The notes beneath the pieces were generated by a model that did no database searches, had not been told where the DNA came from, and was given only the letters and a program-made list of their open reading frames with translations. Shown here in pieces: positions 47,869-55,965 of a stretch of DNA of 64,000 bases. Made by a program: the position numbers and the translations under genes. The number at the start of each line of letters is the position of its first letter. Position 1 is the first letter of the stretch. The stretch is taken from positions 620,001-684,000 of the forward strand of contig NZ_JACHIW010000001.1 in the NCBI RefSeq assembly GCF_014203395.1, given 5' to 3'. The stretch is from Saccharopolyspora phatthalungensis (GTDB lineage Bacteria > Actinomycetota > Actinomycetes > Mycobacteriales > Pseudonocardiaceae).

Positions 47869-48810
47869 GTGCACCACACCACAGCCGCCGTCGCCACCTG
47901 CGCCGGACTCTCCGAGGCGTTCACCGAGCCGCTGCCCGGCACCGCCGCGGTAGCCGGCAGCTGGCTGTGCCTGGAGCAACGCGGCCCCTGGGGCCACAAC
48001 GCGCTGGTCCAGAGCCACCTGAACCCCGAAATCGGGCGTTTGCTGTCCGCGCGAGGCGACGAACACGGCGTGCGAATCCAGCTCATCCGGCACCCCGGTC
48101 GGCACGCGGACACCCCCGGCGATTCGCCGCGGCGGGTGTTCATCGCGCACACCGGCCCGGGGACCAGCTGGCTGCGGACGGCAACCACCACGAGCCCCGC
48201 CGACCTGCTCGACCTCGACTTCGACCGGATCGCCGCCGGCCACCACGACGATTGGGGTCGCCCGGTCACCGACCCGCTGCTGCTCGTGTGCACCAACGGC
48301 CGCCGCGACCGCTGCTGCGCGCTCCTTGGCCGCCAACTGATCACCGCGCTGACCGGGCGGCACGACGGCTCGATCTGGGAGTCCTCGCACACCGGTGGAC
48401 ACCGCTTCGCGCCGACCGCGGTCGTCCTACCCAGCGGATACACCTACGGCCGGCTGACGCCGCACACCGCTGAAGCGGTGCTCTCCGCTGCCGCAGCCGG
48501 CAAAGTAGTCCTCGACCACTGCCGTGGCCGCTCCTCGTGGACCCGCGCCGGACAAACGGCCGAACTCGCCGTCCGGGAACACATCGGTGAATACCTGATC
48601 GACGCCCTGCGCGTCACCGGCGAGCAAGCCGGCCAAGTGCTGATCACCCACCAAGACGGCCGAAGCTGGCAGGTGACGGTGCAAGAACGCGAACTCGACC
48701 CGGCCCGCCCCAACAGCTGCGGCAAGGCAGCGGTCCGCCCGACCGCCTACACCGCCGACGCCATCACTGGCCGACCAGCACCCGGCCGGCCGCTGAACCC
48801 AGCTCGGTAG
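47869..48810 (+). CDS. sucrase/ferredoxin-like (thioredoxin-fold 2Fe-2S) protein
   Basis: A 313-residue protein of the Suc_Fer-like family. The conserved cysteine motif LVCTNGRRDRCCALLGR, near residue 140, is the family signature and resembles the iron-sulfur site of thioredoxin-like 2Fe-2S ferredoxins. A His-rich segment SSHTGGHRFAPTAVVLPSG follows, containing the H-x-x-x-H pair expected in the family. GTG 47869 is used; the frame runs further up but lacks a ribosome site. Function is unknown despite the name. It ends about 300 bp before tRNA-Pro. Confidence 0.85.
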   Translation: MHHTTAAVATCAGLSEAFTEPLPGTAAVAGSWLCLEQRGPWGHNALVQSHLNPEIGRLLSARGDEHGVRIQLIRHPGRHADTPGDSPRRVFIAHTGPGTSWLRTATTTSPADLLDLDFDRIAAGHHDDWGRPVTDPLLLVCTNGRRDRCCALLGRQLITALTGRHDGSIWESSHTGGHRFAPTAVVLPSGYTYGRLTPHTAEAVLSAAAAGKVVLDHCRGRSSWTRAGQTAELAVREHIGEYLIDALRVTGEQAGQVLITHQDGRSWQVTVQERELDPARPNSCGKAAVRPTAYTADAITGRPAPGRPLNPAR

Positions 48811-48979
48811 GCGTGGCCGCGGTAACGATGCCATCGGCCGGGGCCGACCCCGGCGACGCGGGCGGGCCCGGCACCCACAGCGACACGCCCACCAGGAAAG
48901 CCACGACGGCGCTCAGCACCGCACACACCACCGCAGCAGGCAGCTGAACGCGGCACCCGACCAGACTCCAATCGCGCAC
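48764..48979 (-). CDS. small hypothetical exported or membrane protein, 71 residues
   Basis: A GTG at 48979 opens a 71-residue frame with one strong hydrophobic helix (LPAAVVCAVLSAVVAFLVGVSLWV), resembling a signal anchor, and an Ala/Pro/Gly-rich tail. The tail overlaps the 3' end of the convergent sucrase/ferredoxin-like gene by 47 bp. GAGGGGG lies upstream but with a 13-base spacer. I do not recognise it, and it may be a chance frame. Confidence 0.35.
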   Translation of the reverse strand: MRDWSLVGCRVQLPAAVVCAVLSAVVAFLVGVSLWVPGPPASPGSAPADGIVTAATPTELGSAAGRVLVGQ

Positions 48980-49067
48980 GAAAACGAAATCGGCCCCCTC
49001 CGGCCGACCGTTACCAACGCGTCCCAACACTGCGCCGGATGTCACCGGGCCCACGGCGTCCACGGGC

Positions 49068-49105
49068 AAAAGAAAACCGGCCACCCACCAATGGCGAGCG
49101 GCCGG
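49068..49105 (-). terminator. tRNA-Pro terminator
   Basis: On the minus strand a CCGGCC...GGCCGG stem is followed directly by TTTTCTTTT (plus-strand AAAAGAAAA at 49068-49076). It begins nine bases past the tRNA 3' end and has the classical intrinsic terminator form. Confidence 0.7.
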
Positions 49106-49113
49106 CCGCGACG

Positions 49114-49187
49114 TCGGGGTGGCGGGATTTGAACCCACGACCCCTCGCACCCAAAGCGAGTGCGCTACCAAACTGCGCCACACCCCG
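49114..49187 (-). tRNA. tRNA-Pro (UGG anticodon)
   Basis: The cloverleaf closes fully: acceptor CGGGGTG/CACCCCG with discriminator A at 49114, D-arm GCGC...GCGC, anticodon stem CTCGC/GCGAG with loop TTTGGGT (anticodon TGG), and T-arm GTGGG TTCAAAT CCCGC. CCA is not encoded, as is common in actinobacteria. It is divergent from tRNA-Gly 113 bp away. Confidence 0.95.
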
Positions 49188-49300
49188 TCCGACGTGCGAC
49201 GCACCCGGAAACCCGGGTGCGTTGCGAAGAGCTTATCGCGACCCGCTAAGCTGTGGCACGCAAGGTCGCCTAACCCGACGAGGACAGGCGAAACCCGCAC

Positions 49301-49371
49301 GCGGGCGTAGCTCAATGGTAGAGCCCCAGTCTTCCAAACTGGCTACGCGGGTTCGATTCCCGTCGCCCGCT
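49301..49371 (+). tRNA. tRNA-Gly (UCC anticodon)
   Basis: Acceptor stem GCGGGCG pairs with CGCCCGC, with discriminator T. The D-arm is GCTC AATGGTA GAGC, the anticodon stem CCAGT/ACTGG carries loop CTTCCAA (anticodon TCC, reading GGA/GGG), and the T-arm is GCGGG TTCGATT CCCGT. It has no encoded CCA. The repeat-bearing gap beginning at 49372 follows it. Confidence 0.95.
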
Positions 49372-49429
49372 CCGAGTTGGACTTAGTGTGTTGCGGCTTT
49401 GCCGCTAACCTTTACCCTCCGCCATTGCC

Positions 49430-49450
49430 GTGGGGGGCCGAGCCCCCCAC
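49430..49450 (+). terminator. tRNA-Gly terminator hairpin
   Basis: GTGGGGGGC and GCCCCCCAC form a perfect nine-base stem around a three-base loop, 58 bases past the tRNA 3' end. No T-run follows, but stability and position fit an end-of-transcript structure. Confidence 0.55.
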
Positions 49451-49660
49451 ACCCCCACGGTGCCGTGGCCACCTCTCGACGGGCTCCTCACGAATCACCG
49501 CGTTCCCGGCCTGGGTTTGCGACCAGCCAACCCGACTCCGGCTTTGCCCCAACCTTCACACACCCCCACAGTGCGGTCGCCACCTCTCGACGGGCTCCTC
49601 ACGAGTCGTGAGCGTTCCCTGCCTGGGTTTGCGACCAGCCAATCCACTCCGGCATTGCCT
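49448..49660. repeat. two tandem copies of a 111-bp repeat
   Basis: The copies begin at 49448 and 49559 with CACACCCCCAC and stay in register at 111 bp. The shared blocks include GCCACCTCTCGACGGGCTCC, CTGGGTTTGCGACCAGCC and CTCCGGC-TTGCC, with substitutions and small gaps between them. The second copy fades after about 49660. The unit is too long and too divergent for a CRISPR repeat and has no transposase. It could be a retained intergenic repeat family or a duplicated att-like sequence beside the tRNA. Confidence 0.75.
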
Positions 49661-49827
49661 TCACTCTCGGAGCGTTTCTGGACTGGGTTTTGACCGGCCC
49701 TTGCGTTTCGTTGTCTTGTGCCGCTTCGCGGCCGTTGGTCCATCTTCGCGACAGCATGTCGCTTCCGGCATCGGCTCGACGTGACGGGCCGTTGGCCATA
49801 CCTCAGGAACGCGCTGCAGTTCGCCTG

Positions 49828-51498
49828 TTACTTCAGGACGTCGCCGCACGAGCGGCGCGGCGCCACCCGCGCTTGGTTTTCGGCCGGATCGACCACCTCG
49901 GCGGCGGCGCGCTGGAGAGCCTCAAGTTGCCCCGGGCGGAGGATTTCGCGGCGCACCCACGCCGTCTTGGCGTTGAGCGTGGTGATCTCGGCGTAGTCGG
50001 CGGCCATCCGCGGATCGTCCGGTAGCCCGGTGCGGATGGACCAGTTGCCGTGGCTGGTGATGAACGTCGGCCGCACCGTGCCGAACACATGATCACGCAG
50101 GCCGGGCATGTCCTTCGCGCGCCAGTAGCGGGCCATCCGTGGGTCGGCCAACCCAACCAAGTCGACAACCTGCAACCGGCTGGTGAGGGCGGCCCCGCCG
50201 ATGTCCGGGGCCAAAACCGTGCCGCCGGGCAGGCCGAGGGTGTCGGCGTAGACGTTGAAGTCCCGGCCCGGATGCTGCACGACCACACACAGCGGCACCG
50301 TGGGGTCGGCCCGGAACACGCGGGCCTGCTCAGCGAGCACTGCCGCCGACAGGACCGCCGACAGCACAGCTACCAGAGTGAGGGTGATACGGCCGCGGAC
50401 AGCGAGCCGGGGCAGCAGGTGGGCTGCGGCGAGCGTGCCGACGAGCGCGCCGAGCGGCCACACCGGGGTGGCGAACCGGTACTGCTCCATCCAGTCCTCA
50501 GTGAGTACCGCGAACGCGGCCAGGGCCAGCCCAAGCGGGACCAGCAGCAGGATCAGACCACGACGCAGCCGCGAGGGACGCGCCAGCGCCGCACCCACGC
50601 ACACAGCCGCGAGCAGCACGGTCAGCCACCCGAGATAGGCGACCAATTCCCCGGGGCGGGCCAGATCAGCCGGGGCCGGGACGGCTTGGGATTTCGCGAG
50701 CGCGGTGTTCGGCAGGTAGGCCCCGAACGTGGCCAGCCGGTAGGCCAGGTACGCCCCGACCGGAACCGCGAACGCCACCACATTGACCGCCGCCGCTGTG
50801 ATCGCGCGGGCGAACGCCTCCTGGCGCAGCAGCACCAGCACGGCGATCGGGTACGCCCCCGCATAGACCAGCCCATCCGGGCGGGTGAGCGCGGCCACGG
50901 CGGCCAGCAGCCCACACCCCACCGCCGTCGGCGTCGCCAACAACCGGCCCACCGTCTCGGCCCGCACCAGAACCACGCCGACCCCGACCACGGTGACCGC
51001 CAGCAGCGGGTTTTCCATCCCGGAGAAACACCAGATCACAAACGACGGCACCAGCGCGGTCACCGTCCCGGCAACGAGCGTGACCAGCACCGGCCGGGCC
51101 GAAAGCGCCCGGGCGATGACGTAGAACCCGGCGAACACCCCGGCCACGCACGCCAACGCGACGACCTTGGGGAACGCCACCCAGTCGGGCACCCCGAACC
51201 AGGCGCCGTGATCGAACAATCCCAACCAGCGGCCCACCACCAGGACCGCCAACCACGCCGGGTTCGAGTAGCCCTCCACGGCCTCGACGCCTGCCTGCAA
51301 AACCGGGCCGGCGCCGGTGGCGACCGAACGGGCGTAGGCGAAGGTGATCGCCGCGTCGTCGACGATCCACCGCCCGTAGGCAATCGCGTGCAGCCCGGTG
51401 AGCCCGGTCGGGACGGTGACGGCGGCGAACGGGCCGAGCCAAGCGGCCCGGCCGGATGGTCCGTCGGAGATGTCGTCGTCCACCGCGTGCGTCATCAC
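49828..51498 (-). CDS. GT-C family membrane glycosyltransferase (AftB-like)
   Basis: A 556-residue protein with about ten to twelve membrane helices. The motif WIVDDAAITFAYARSVATGAGPV near residue 45 and AVEGYSNPAWLAVLV after it follow the pattern (D)DA-x-I-T-xRYA-x-N-x-x-x-G-x-G plus E-GYxxPLW seen in polyprenyl-phosphate-dependent arabinofuranosyl and mannosyl transferases, including AftB. The acidic DD is the probable catalytic site on the outer face. The C-terminal 160 residues form a soluble domain. The start ATG 51498 has GGAGAGG seven bases upstream. With the Emb gene in the same window a role in arabinogalactan synthesis is plausible, but the exact linkage is not known. Confidence 0.8.
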   Translation of the reverse strand: MMTHAVDDDISDGPSGRAAWLGPFAAVTVPTGLTGLHAIAYGRWIVDDAAITFAYARSVATGAGPVLQAGVEAVEGYSNPAWLAVLVVGRWLGLFDHGAWFGVPDWVAFPKVVALACVAGVFAGFYVIARALSARPVLVTLVAGTVTALVPSFVIWCFSGMENPLLAVTVVGVGVVLVRAETVGRLLATPTAVGCGLLAAVAALTRPDGLVYAGAYPIAVLVLLRQEAFARAITAAAVNVVAFAVPVGAYLAYRLATFGAYLPNTALAKSQAVPAPADLARPGELVAYLGWLTVLLAAVCVGAALARPSRLRRGLILLLVPLGLALAAFAVLTEDWMEQYRFATPVWPLGALVGTLAAAHLLPRLAVRGRITLTLVAVLSAVLSAAVLAEQARVFRADPTVPLCVVVQHPGRDFNVYADTLGLPGGTVLAPDIGGAALTSRLQVVDLVGLADPRMARYWRAKDMPGLRDHVFGTVRPTFITSHGNWSIRTGLPDDPRMAADYAEITTLNAKTAWVRREILRPGQLEALQRAAAEVVDPAENQARVAPRRSCGDVLK

Positions 51499-51734
51499 CC
51501 GAAACCTCTCCGTGATCGACTGTGGACTGAACGTAGCGGAATACGAGGCGACGGGCTCGGGACAGGCAGGCCCGCCAACTGAAAGGGGGTCGGTGGCGTT
51601 GTGAACGTTGTCGGTTTTGGATGGATTTTCTCGGGATCGGCGGAATAAAAAGGCTTTGGGTTTTGTCAGGGGGTTGCGCGAGGCTTGGGTCCGGCTTGAG
51701 TTCCGGTCCGGATTTTTCCGATCTTGGGGGTTTC

Positions 51735-53204
51735 GTGCGGCGGCTCGAATACAAGTGGATGGTCGGCATCACCTTTGTCCTGGCGCTGATCATGCAGATC
51801 CTGGACGTCACCATCCTGAACGTCGCGCTGGCGACCTTGGGGCGGGAGTTCCGGGTCGACGCCGCCGCCCTGCAGTGGGTGCTCACCGGTTACATGATCA
51901 GCCTCGCCGTGTTCATCCCCTCCTCCGGTTGGATCGCCGACCGGTTCGGCAGCAAGCGGACCTTCCAGTCGGCCGTGGTGATCTTCACGCTGGCCTCCGT
52001 GCTGTGCGGGATGTCCACCGAGATGTGGCAGCTGGTCGGCGCTCGGGTGTTGCAGGGTGTTGGCGGCGGCATGCTGGTGCCCGTTGGTCAGGCGATGCTT
52101 TTCCGCACCTTCCCGCCCCACGAGCGCGCCAAGGCCGGGGCCGTACTGTCCATTCCGGTCACCATCGCCCCCATGCTGGGCCCCGTGCTCGGCGGCCTTC
52201 TCGTGGAATACGCGAGCTGGCGCTGGATTTTCTTCATCAACGTTCCCGTCGGCGCGCTGGCGCTGGTCTTCACCGTGCTCTTCCTCAAGGAGGAGGCGCG
52301 TAGCGATCCTGGGCGGTTGGACCTGCCCGGGTTCGTGCTCGCCGGGGCAGGACTCGCTACCCTGCTCTACGGCCTGGACCAAGGCGCCCAGCTCGGTTGG
52401 GGCGAAGCCCAGGTGTGGCTGAGCCTCATCGCCGCTGTGCTGCTTATCGGCGGGCTGATCTGGCGGGAGCTGACAGTTCGCGCCCCGATGCTCGACCTGC
52501 GGCTGCTGACCGACCGGTTGTTCGGCACCGGCAACGTGCTGCTGCTGTGCCAGACCGGGGCGATGTTCGGGGTGCTGTTCCTCATCCCGCTGTATCTGCA
52601 GAACCTGCGCGGGGTGTCCCCCATGCACGCCGGCCTGGTACTCATGCCGCAGGCAATGAGCATGCTGCTGACCACCCAGGTGATCAGCCGGATCTACGGC
52701 CGGGTCGGGCCGAAGCGGTTGATCCTGGCCGGATTCGCGGTGCAGATCGCCATCGGCCTCGGACTCCAGCTCCAGGGCGTCGACACCTCGCTGTGGTTCC
52801 TTGTCGCGTTGCTCGCGGTGCAGGGGGTGGCGATGGGGCTGCTGATGACGCCGGTGCAGACCGCGACGTTCGCCCGCATCTCCGGTGCGGCTATGGGGCA
52901 GGCCAGTTCGATGTTCAACGTCAGCCGGCAAGTCGCCACCGCGCTGGGCACCGCGATCGTGGCGACCGTGCTGGTGGTGCTGACCGAACGCGGCATGTCC
53001 ACAGTGGATCCCGCGGCGGCCGGTCAGGTCGCCGCAGCGCAGCTGGGTGGTTACCACGGCGCGTTCCTGGTCTCCGTGCTGTTCGCGGGGCTGGGCCTGC
53101 TGGTGGGGCTGCGGGTGCGCGACGCCGACGCGGTGGCCAGCCTGGACACCACGACGGTGAAGGCACAGCCGGGTGAACGCACGCCGTCGGAAACCGTGAG
53201 ATAG
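51735..53204 (+). CDS. DHA2-family MFS drug exporter (14 helices)
   Basis: A 489-residue efflux protein of the EmrB/QacA type. GTG 51735 is preferred: GGGGG is just upstream and the first helix (WMVGITFVLALIMQILDVTILNVAL) starts where it should, with the D-x-T-I-V/L-N-V-A-L motif D1 characteristic of DHA2. LTGYMISLAVFIPSSGWIADRFGSKR gives motif A and GPVLGGLLVEYASWRWIFFINVPVG gives motif C. Substrate unknown. It is divergent from the GT-C gene with 236 bp between. Confidence 0.92.
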   Translation: MRRLEYKWMVGITFVLALIMQILDVTILNVALATLGREFRVDAAALQWVLTGYMISLAVFIPSSGWIADRFGSKRTFQSAVVIFTLASVLCGMSTEMWQLVGARVLQGVGGGMLVPVGQAMLFRTFPPHERAKAGAVLSIPVTIAPMLGPVLGGLLVEYASWRWIFFINVPVGALALVFTVLFLKEEARSDPGRLDLPGFVLAGAGLATLLYGLDQGAQLGWGEAQVWLSLIAAVLLIGGLIWRELTVRAPMLDLRLLTDRLFGTGNVLLLCQTGAMFGVLFLIPLYLQNLRGVSPMHAGLVLMPQAMSMLLTTQVISRIYGRVGPKRLILAGFAVQIAIGLGLQLQGVDTSLWFLVALLAVQGVAMGLLMTPVQTATFARISGAAMGQASSMFNVSRQVATALGTAIVATVLVVLTERGMSTVDPAAAGQVAAAQLGGYHGAFLVSVLFAGLGLLVGLRVRDADAVASLDTTTVKAQPGERTPSETVR

Positions 53205-53250
53205 CTCAAGCTCGCCCCACTTCCGGACCGGCCCGGGCAGTATGTGAGGG

Positions 53251-53892
53251 GTGACCGACATGCCGCACGCCGATCAGGTTCGCAACCACGCCCGCTGGCG
53301 CCCGGGCTGGCACGCCGGGCGCACCGGCTACGCATGGCTACTGCCGCTGGCCGACCAACCCGGACTGCGCAAGCTGGTGAACGACTACCAGTACGCGCTG
53401 CGGGACCTGCCAGGTTTCGACCTCGTCCCGCTGGAATGGATGCACATTCTGGTGCAGGAGATCGGTTTCACCGACCAGGTCCACCAGTCGCGCATCGAGC
53501 CCCTGCTCGAGGCGGCACGGACCCGGCTGGCATCCGTGCCGCCCCTCACCCTGGCGTTCCACCACGCCGTGGTGCTGCCGGAGTCGTTGTCGCTGCCCGC
53601 CGAACCGCAGTCGACGGTGCTCGATCTGCGCGCCGCGGTGCGGGAAGCGACCGCCGAGGTCCTCGGTGAATCAACGGTGCCGGCCGAGCCTGAGGACATC
53701 GACAAGTACGTGAGCCTCGCCCACTCCACCACCGACGGTCCGGCGATCTTCGCCATCGCCACGCTCAGCGCCACCGTTGTGGAGCCAACCACGGCCAAGG
53801 TGTCCGCGCTGTCGCTGGTCAAGCTCAACCGGGATCACTCGTGCTCCGAGTGGGAAACCATCGGCGAGGTCCCCCTCGGCGCCACGGGCTGA
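53251..53892 (+). CDS. 2'-5' RNA ligase family protein
   Basis: A 213-residue protein with two half-site motifs of the 2H phosphoesterase superfamily: MHILVQ (H-x-L-V) near residue 70 and YVSLAHST (the second H is in SLAHS and the first x-T/S position is degenerate) near residue 150. These histidine motifs would open or ligate 2',5'- or cyclic phosphate RNA ends. The second motif departs from strict H-x-T/S, so the activity may be altered. GTG 53251 overlaps the GTGAGGGG ribosome-site region. Confidence 0.7.
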   Translation: MTDMPHADQVRNHARWRPGWHAGRTGYAWLLPLADQPGLRKLVNDYQYALRDLPGFDLVPLEWMHILVQEIGFTDQVHQSRIEPLLEAARTRLASVPPLTLAFHHAVVLPESLSLPAEPQSTVLDLRAAVREATAEVLGESTVPAEPEDIDKYVSLAHSTTDGPAIFAIATLSATVVEPTTAKVSALSLVKLNRDHSCSEWETIGEVPLGATG

Positions 53893-53906
53893 TTTCCGCT
53901 GAAATC
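53891..53906 (+). terminator. GATTTC-CGCT-GAAATC hairpin
   Basis: A six-base stem that begins at the stop codon of the RNA ligase-like gene. It has the same stem sequence as the hairpins at 39106 and 63377. Terminator function is inferred from that recurrence and position. Confidence 0.45.
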
Positions 53907-53967
53907 GTCGCCGCGCTGAGCGGAGTACCGTCGGAGGCAACCGGTTCCGCCAGGTCAGGAGGCAGCG

Positions 53968-54735
53968 GTGTCCACGGCAACAGTCATCATCGTGATCGCC
54001 CTCGTCGTGATCGCCGCCGCGGTCTGGTGGTCCCGCCAGAAAGCCGTGGCGCACCAGCAGAAGCAGCTTGAGGACGCCAAGGCGGAGGCGCGGCGCTGGG
54101 TGGAGCGGCTGGGTGGTCAGGTGCTCAACCTCGTCGGCACCAACGAGGCGGCCAAGCAGGCGCTCGCCGACGCAGCGGAACGGCACGGCGCGGCGGTCTC
54201 CCAGCTCGACCAGGCGAACACGGCCGCGCAGGCGCGCCTGACCACGGAATCCGCGTTGGAAGGGCTCTACTACGTGCGTGCCGCGCGAATCGCGATGGAC
54301 ATGGATCCGGGCCCGGAGCTGCCCGACCTGTCCGGCCAGCGCGGCGCGGGCAAGGTCACCGAATACCGCGAGGTCGAGGTGGAAGGCCAGCGCCAGATGG
54401 CGTCGCCGAACCCGACCGAGCAGACCCCGCACTACTACCCGGGCGGCACGGTCGCCGGACGACCCGTTCCGCAGGGTTGGTACAGCGAACCGTGGTGGAA
54501 GCCAGCCCTGGTCGGAGGCGCGTGGGGCGTGGGCTCGTTCCTGCTGATGGGCGCGCTGTTCGGCGGTATGGCCGGGGTCCCCGCGGAGGCCGCCTACGCG
54601 GACGGGTTCCAGGATGGCATGGGCTTCGACGGCAGCGATCCGGGCTTCGACGGCGGCGGTCAGGGCTTCGACGGCGGCGACATGGGGGACAGCGGCTTCG
54701 ACGGGTTCGACGGCTTTGACATGGGCGGCTTCTAA
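53968..54735 (+). CDS. DUF1542-like single-pass membrane protein with Asp-Gly-Phe tail
   Basis: A 255-residue protein. An N-terminal helix (ATVIIVIALVVIAAAVWW) is followed by a coiled-coil-prone region (KQLEDAKAEARRWVERLGGQVLNLVGTNEAAKQALADA) that matches an actinobacterial family often labelled DUF1542, then a second hydrophobic segment near 180-200 and a low-complexity tail rich in D, G and F (units such as GFDGSDPGFDGGG). GTG 53968 has AGGAGG seven bases upstream. Its role is unknown. The acidic Gly tail could bind cations or a partner on the outside of the membrane. Confidence 0.75.
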   Translation: MSTATVIIVIALVVIAAAVWWSRQKAVAHQQKQLEDAKAEARRWVERLGGQVLNLVGTNEAAKQALADAAERHGAAVSQLDQANTAAQARLTTESALEGLYYVRAARIAMDMDPGPELPDLSGQRGAGKVTEYREVEVEGQRQMASPNPTEQTPHYYPGGTVAGRPVPQGWYSEPWWKPALVGGAWGVGSFLLMGALFGGMAGVPAEAAYADGFQDGMGFDGSDPGFDGGGQGFDGGDMGDSGFDGFDGFDMGGF

Positions 54736-54805
54736 CCCCGGTTGATGGCGATCTCAATAGAAAGCGACGTGCTGCAAACAGGATGGAAACGCTCATTGAA
54801 ATCGG

Positions 54806-55615
54806 CTACTCCGCCTGGCAGGTGGGGCACCAATAGAGTTTGCGGGCGGACAGGTCCGCACCGGCGACCGGTGTCGCGCACACCAGGCAGGGCATCCCGG
54901 CCCGCCGGTAGACGTAGACCTCGCCGCCGTGCCGGTCCTGTCGGGGCGCTCGGCCGGTGACCTCCGGCAGGTGCTCCGGTCGCACGGTGTCGATGCGGCC
55001 GACGCGCACGCCGGCGGCCATCAGGGCCACGAGATCGGCCCAAATGGATTCCCACTGCTCGCGCCCGAGCGACCGGCCGGGCGTGTAGGGCGGGACGCCG
55101 TGCCGGAACAGCACCTCGGCCCGGTAGACGTTCCCGACGCCAGCCAGCACCTTCTGGTCCATCAGCAGGGCGGCAATACTCGTGCGGGAACGCGAGATCC
55201 GCTGCCAGGCGCGCTCGGGTTCGGCATCCGGGCGCAGCGGGTCGGGCCCCAGCCGCCCGCGCAGCGCGGCGACCTCCTCGCCGGTCAGCAGCTCGCACGC
55301 GGTCGGGCCGCGCAGGTCCGTCCAATGTGTACGGCCAACGACGCGCATCCGCACCTGGCCGCGCGGTTCGGCCAATGGGAGCTCGGACTCGGTGAACGTG
55401 CCGTACAACCCGAGATGCACGTGGACGACCCGGTCCGGGCCGTAAAAGTGGAACAGGTGCTTGCCGTGCGCCTCGGCCCGCTGGAACAGCGAGCCGTCCA
55501 GCAACGAAGCACTGGTGGCGAACCTGCCCTGCGGGCTGTGCACCTGGACCTCGGTGCCGCCGAAGAGGTCGCCGTGCAGCCCGGCGAGCCGGTGCAGCGT
55601 ATGGCCTTCAGGCAT
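54806..55615 (-). CDS. nei: Fpg/Nei-family DNA glycosylase (endonuclease VIII-like)
   Basis: A 269-residue base-excision repair glycosylase/AP lyase. The N-terminus is MPEGHTLHRLA, so Pro2 is the Schiff-base nucleophile and Glu3 the acid. The helix-two-turn-helix region has LLMDQKVLAGVGNVYRAEVLF, and the C-terminal zinc finger has CLVC and CPTC pairs with an Arg ahead of them. The PEGHT start and the DQKVLAGVGN region favour Nei (oxidised pyrimidines) over MutM. It precedes a small membrane protein and rpiB on the same strand. Confidence 0.92.
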   Translation of the reverse strand: MPEGHTLHRLAGLHGDLFGGTEVQVHSPQGRFATSASLLDGSLFQRAEAHGKHLFHFYGPDRVVHVHLGLYGTFTESELPLAEPRGQVRMRVVGRTHWTDLRGPTACELLTGEEVAALRGRLGPDPLRPDAEPERAWQRISRSRTSIAALLMDQKVLAGVGNVYRAEVLFRHGVPPYTPGRSLGREQWESIWADLVALMAAGVRVGRIDTVRPEHLPEVTGRAPRQDRHGGEVYVYRRAGMPCLVCATPVAGADLSARKLYWCPTCQAE

Positions 55616-55633
55616 GTCGACGTTCCGTCCGCG

Positions 55634-55963
55634 TCAAGCGAGGATCCACAGCACGACGGACTCCACGAAGTACGCAACCACGCACCACAGCGCGACGAAC
55701 AGGCCACGCCGAACGGGCCGATCACGATCCCGGAACACCACCCCGGCCAGCAGCGAAACGACCAGCATGAGGAAGCCGCCCACGATCAGCCACACGCCGA
55801 CACCGAGCATGCAATCGGGCTGGGCGCAGACCGAGCCTCGGCCACCGGCCAGGACAGGCGCGAGCGCGCGTTGCCCGAAATACAGCACCAACACCCCGAC
55901 CGCGGTTCCCGCCGCTGCCACCAGTGGTGTCAGCAGTGCCGCGGTCGGACGCGCCGTTGCCAT
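55634..55963 (-). CDS. small hypothetical membrane protein, three helices
   Basis: A 109-residue protein with three hydrophobic helices: ALLTPLVAAAGTAVGVLVLYFG, MLGVGVWLIVGGFLMLVVSLLAGVVF and LFVALWCVVAYFVESVVLW. A Cys pair (VCAQPDCM) in the loop after the first helix could form a disulfide. ATG 55963 lies two bases after the rpiB stop, so it is translated with rpiB. The family is not one I recognise. Confidence 0.7.
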   Translation of the reverse strand: MATARPTAALLTPLVAAAGTAVGVLVLYFGQRALAPVLAGGRGSVCAQPDCMLGVGVWLIVGGFLMLVVSLLAGVVFRDRDRPVRRGLFVALWCVVAYFVESVVLWILA

Positions 55964-55965
55964 GG

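Larger units (their letters stand above)
49372..49827. other. 456-bp non-coding gap after tRNA-Gly
   Basis: This stretch contains a strong hairpin (49430-49450), two copies of a 111-bp repeat (49448-49660) and then about 170 bp without features I can name. Short open frames cover it in all phases, but they reflect the repeats (the same peptide blocks recur) and have no good ribosome site. The region is less GC-rich than the genes and looks like relic or repeat DNA beside a tRNA, a common insertion location. Confidence 0.6.

Noticed and set aside
49448..49660. A CRISPR array
   Set aside because: The unit is 111 bp, present only twice and diverged, with no short constant repeats or unique spacers and no cas gene.
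49399..49784. Several overlapping short frames after tRNA-Gly
   Set aside because: They share peptide blocks only because they cross the 111-bp repeat, have no ribosome site and give unlike-protein Pro/Ser-rich translations.
51621..51734. An N-terminal extension of the DHA2 exporter
   Set aside because: The first helix of the family follows GTG 51735, and the extra codons have no ribosome site or homology-like pattern.
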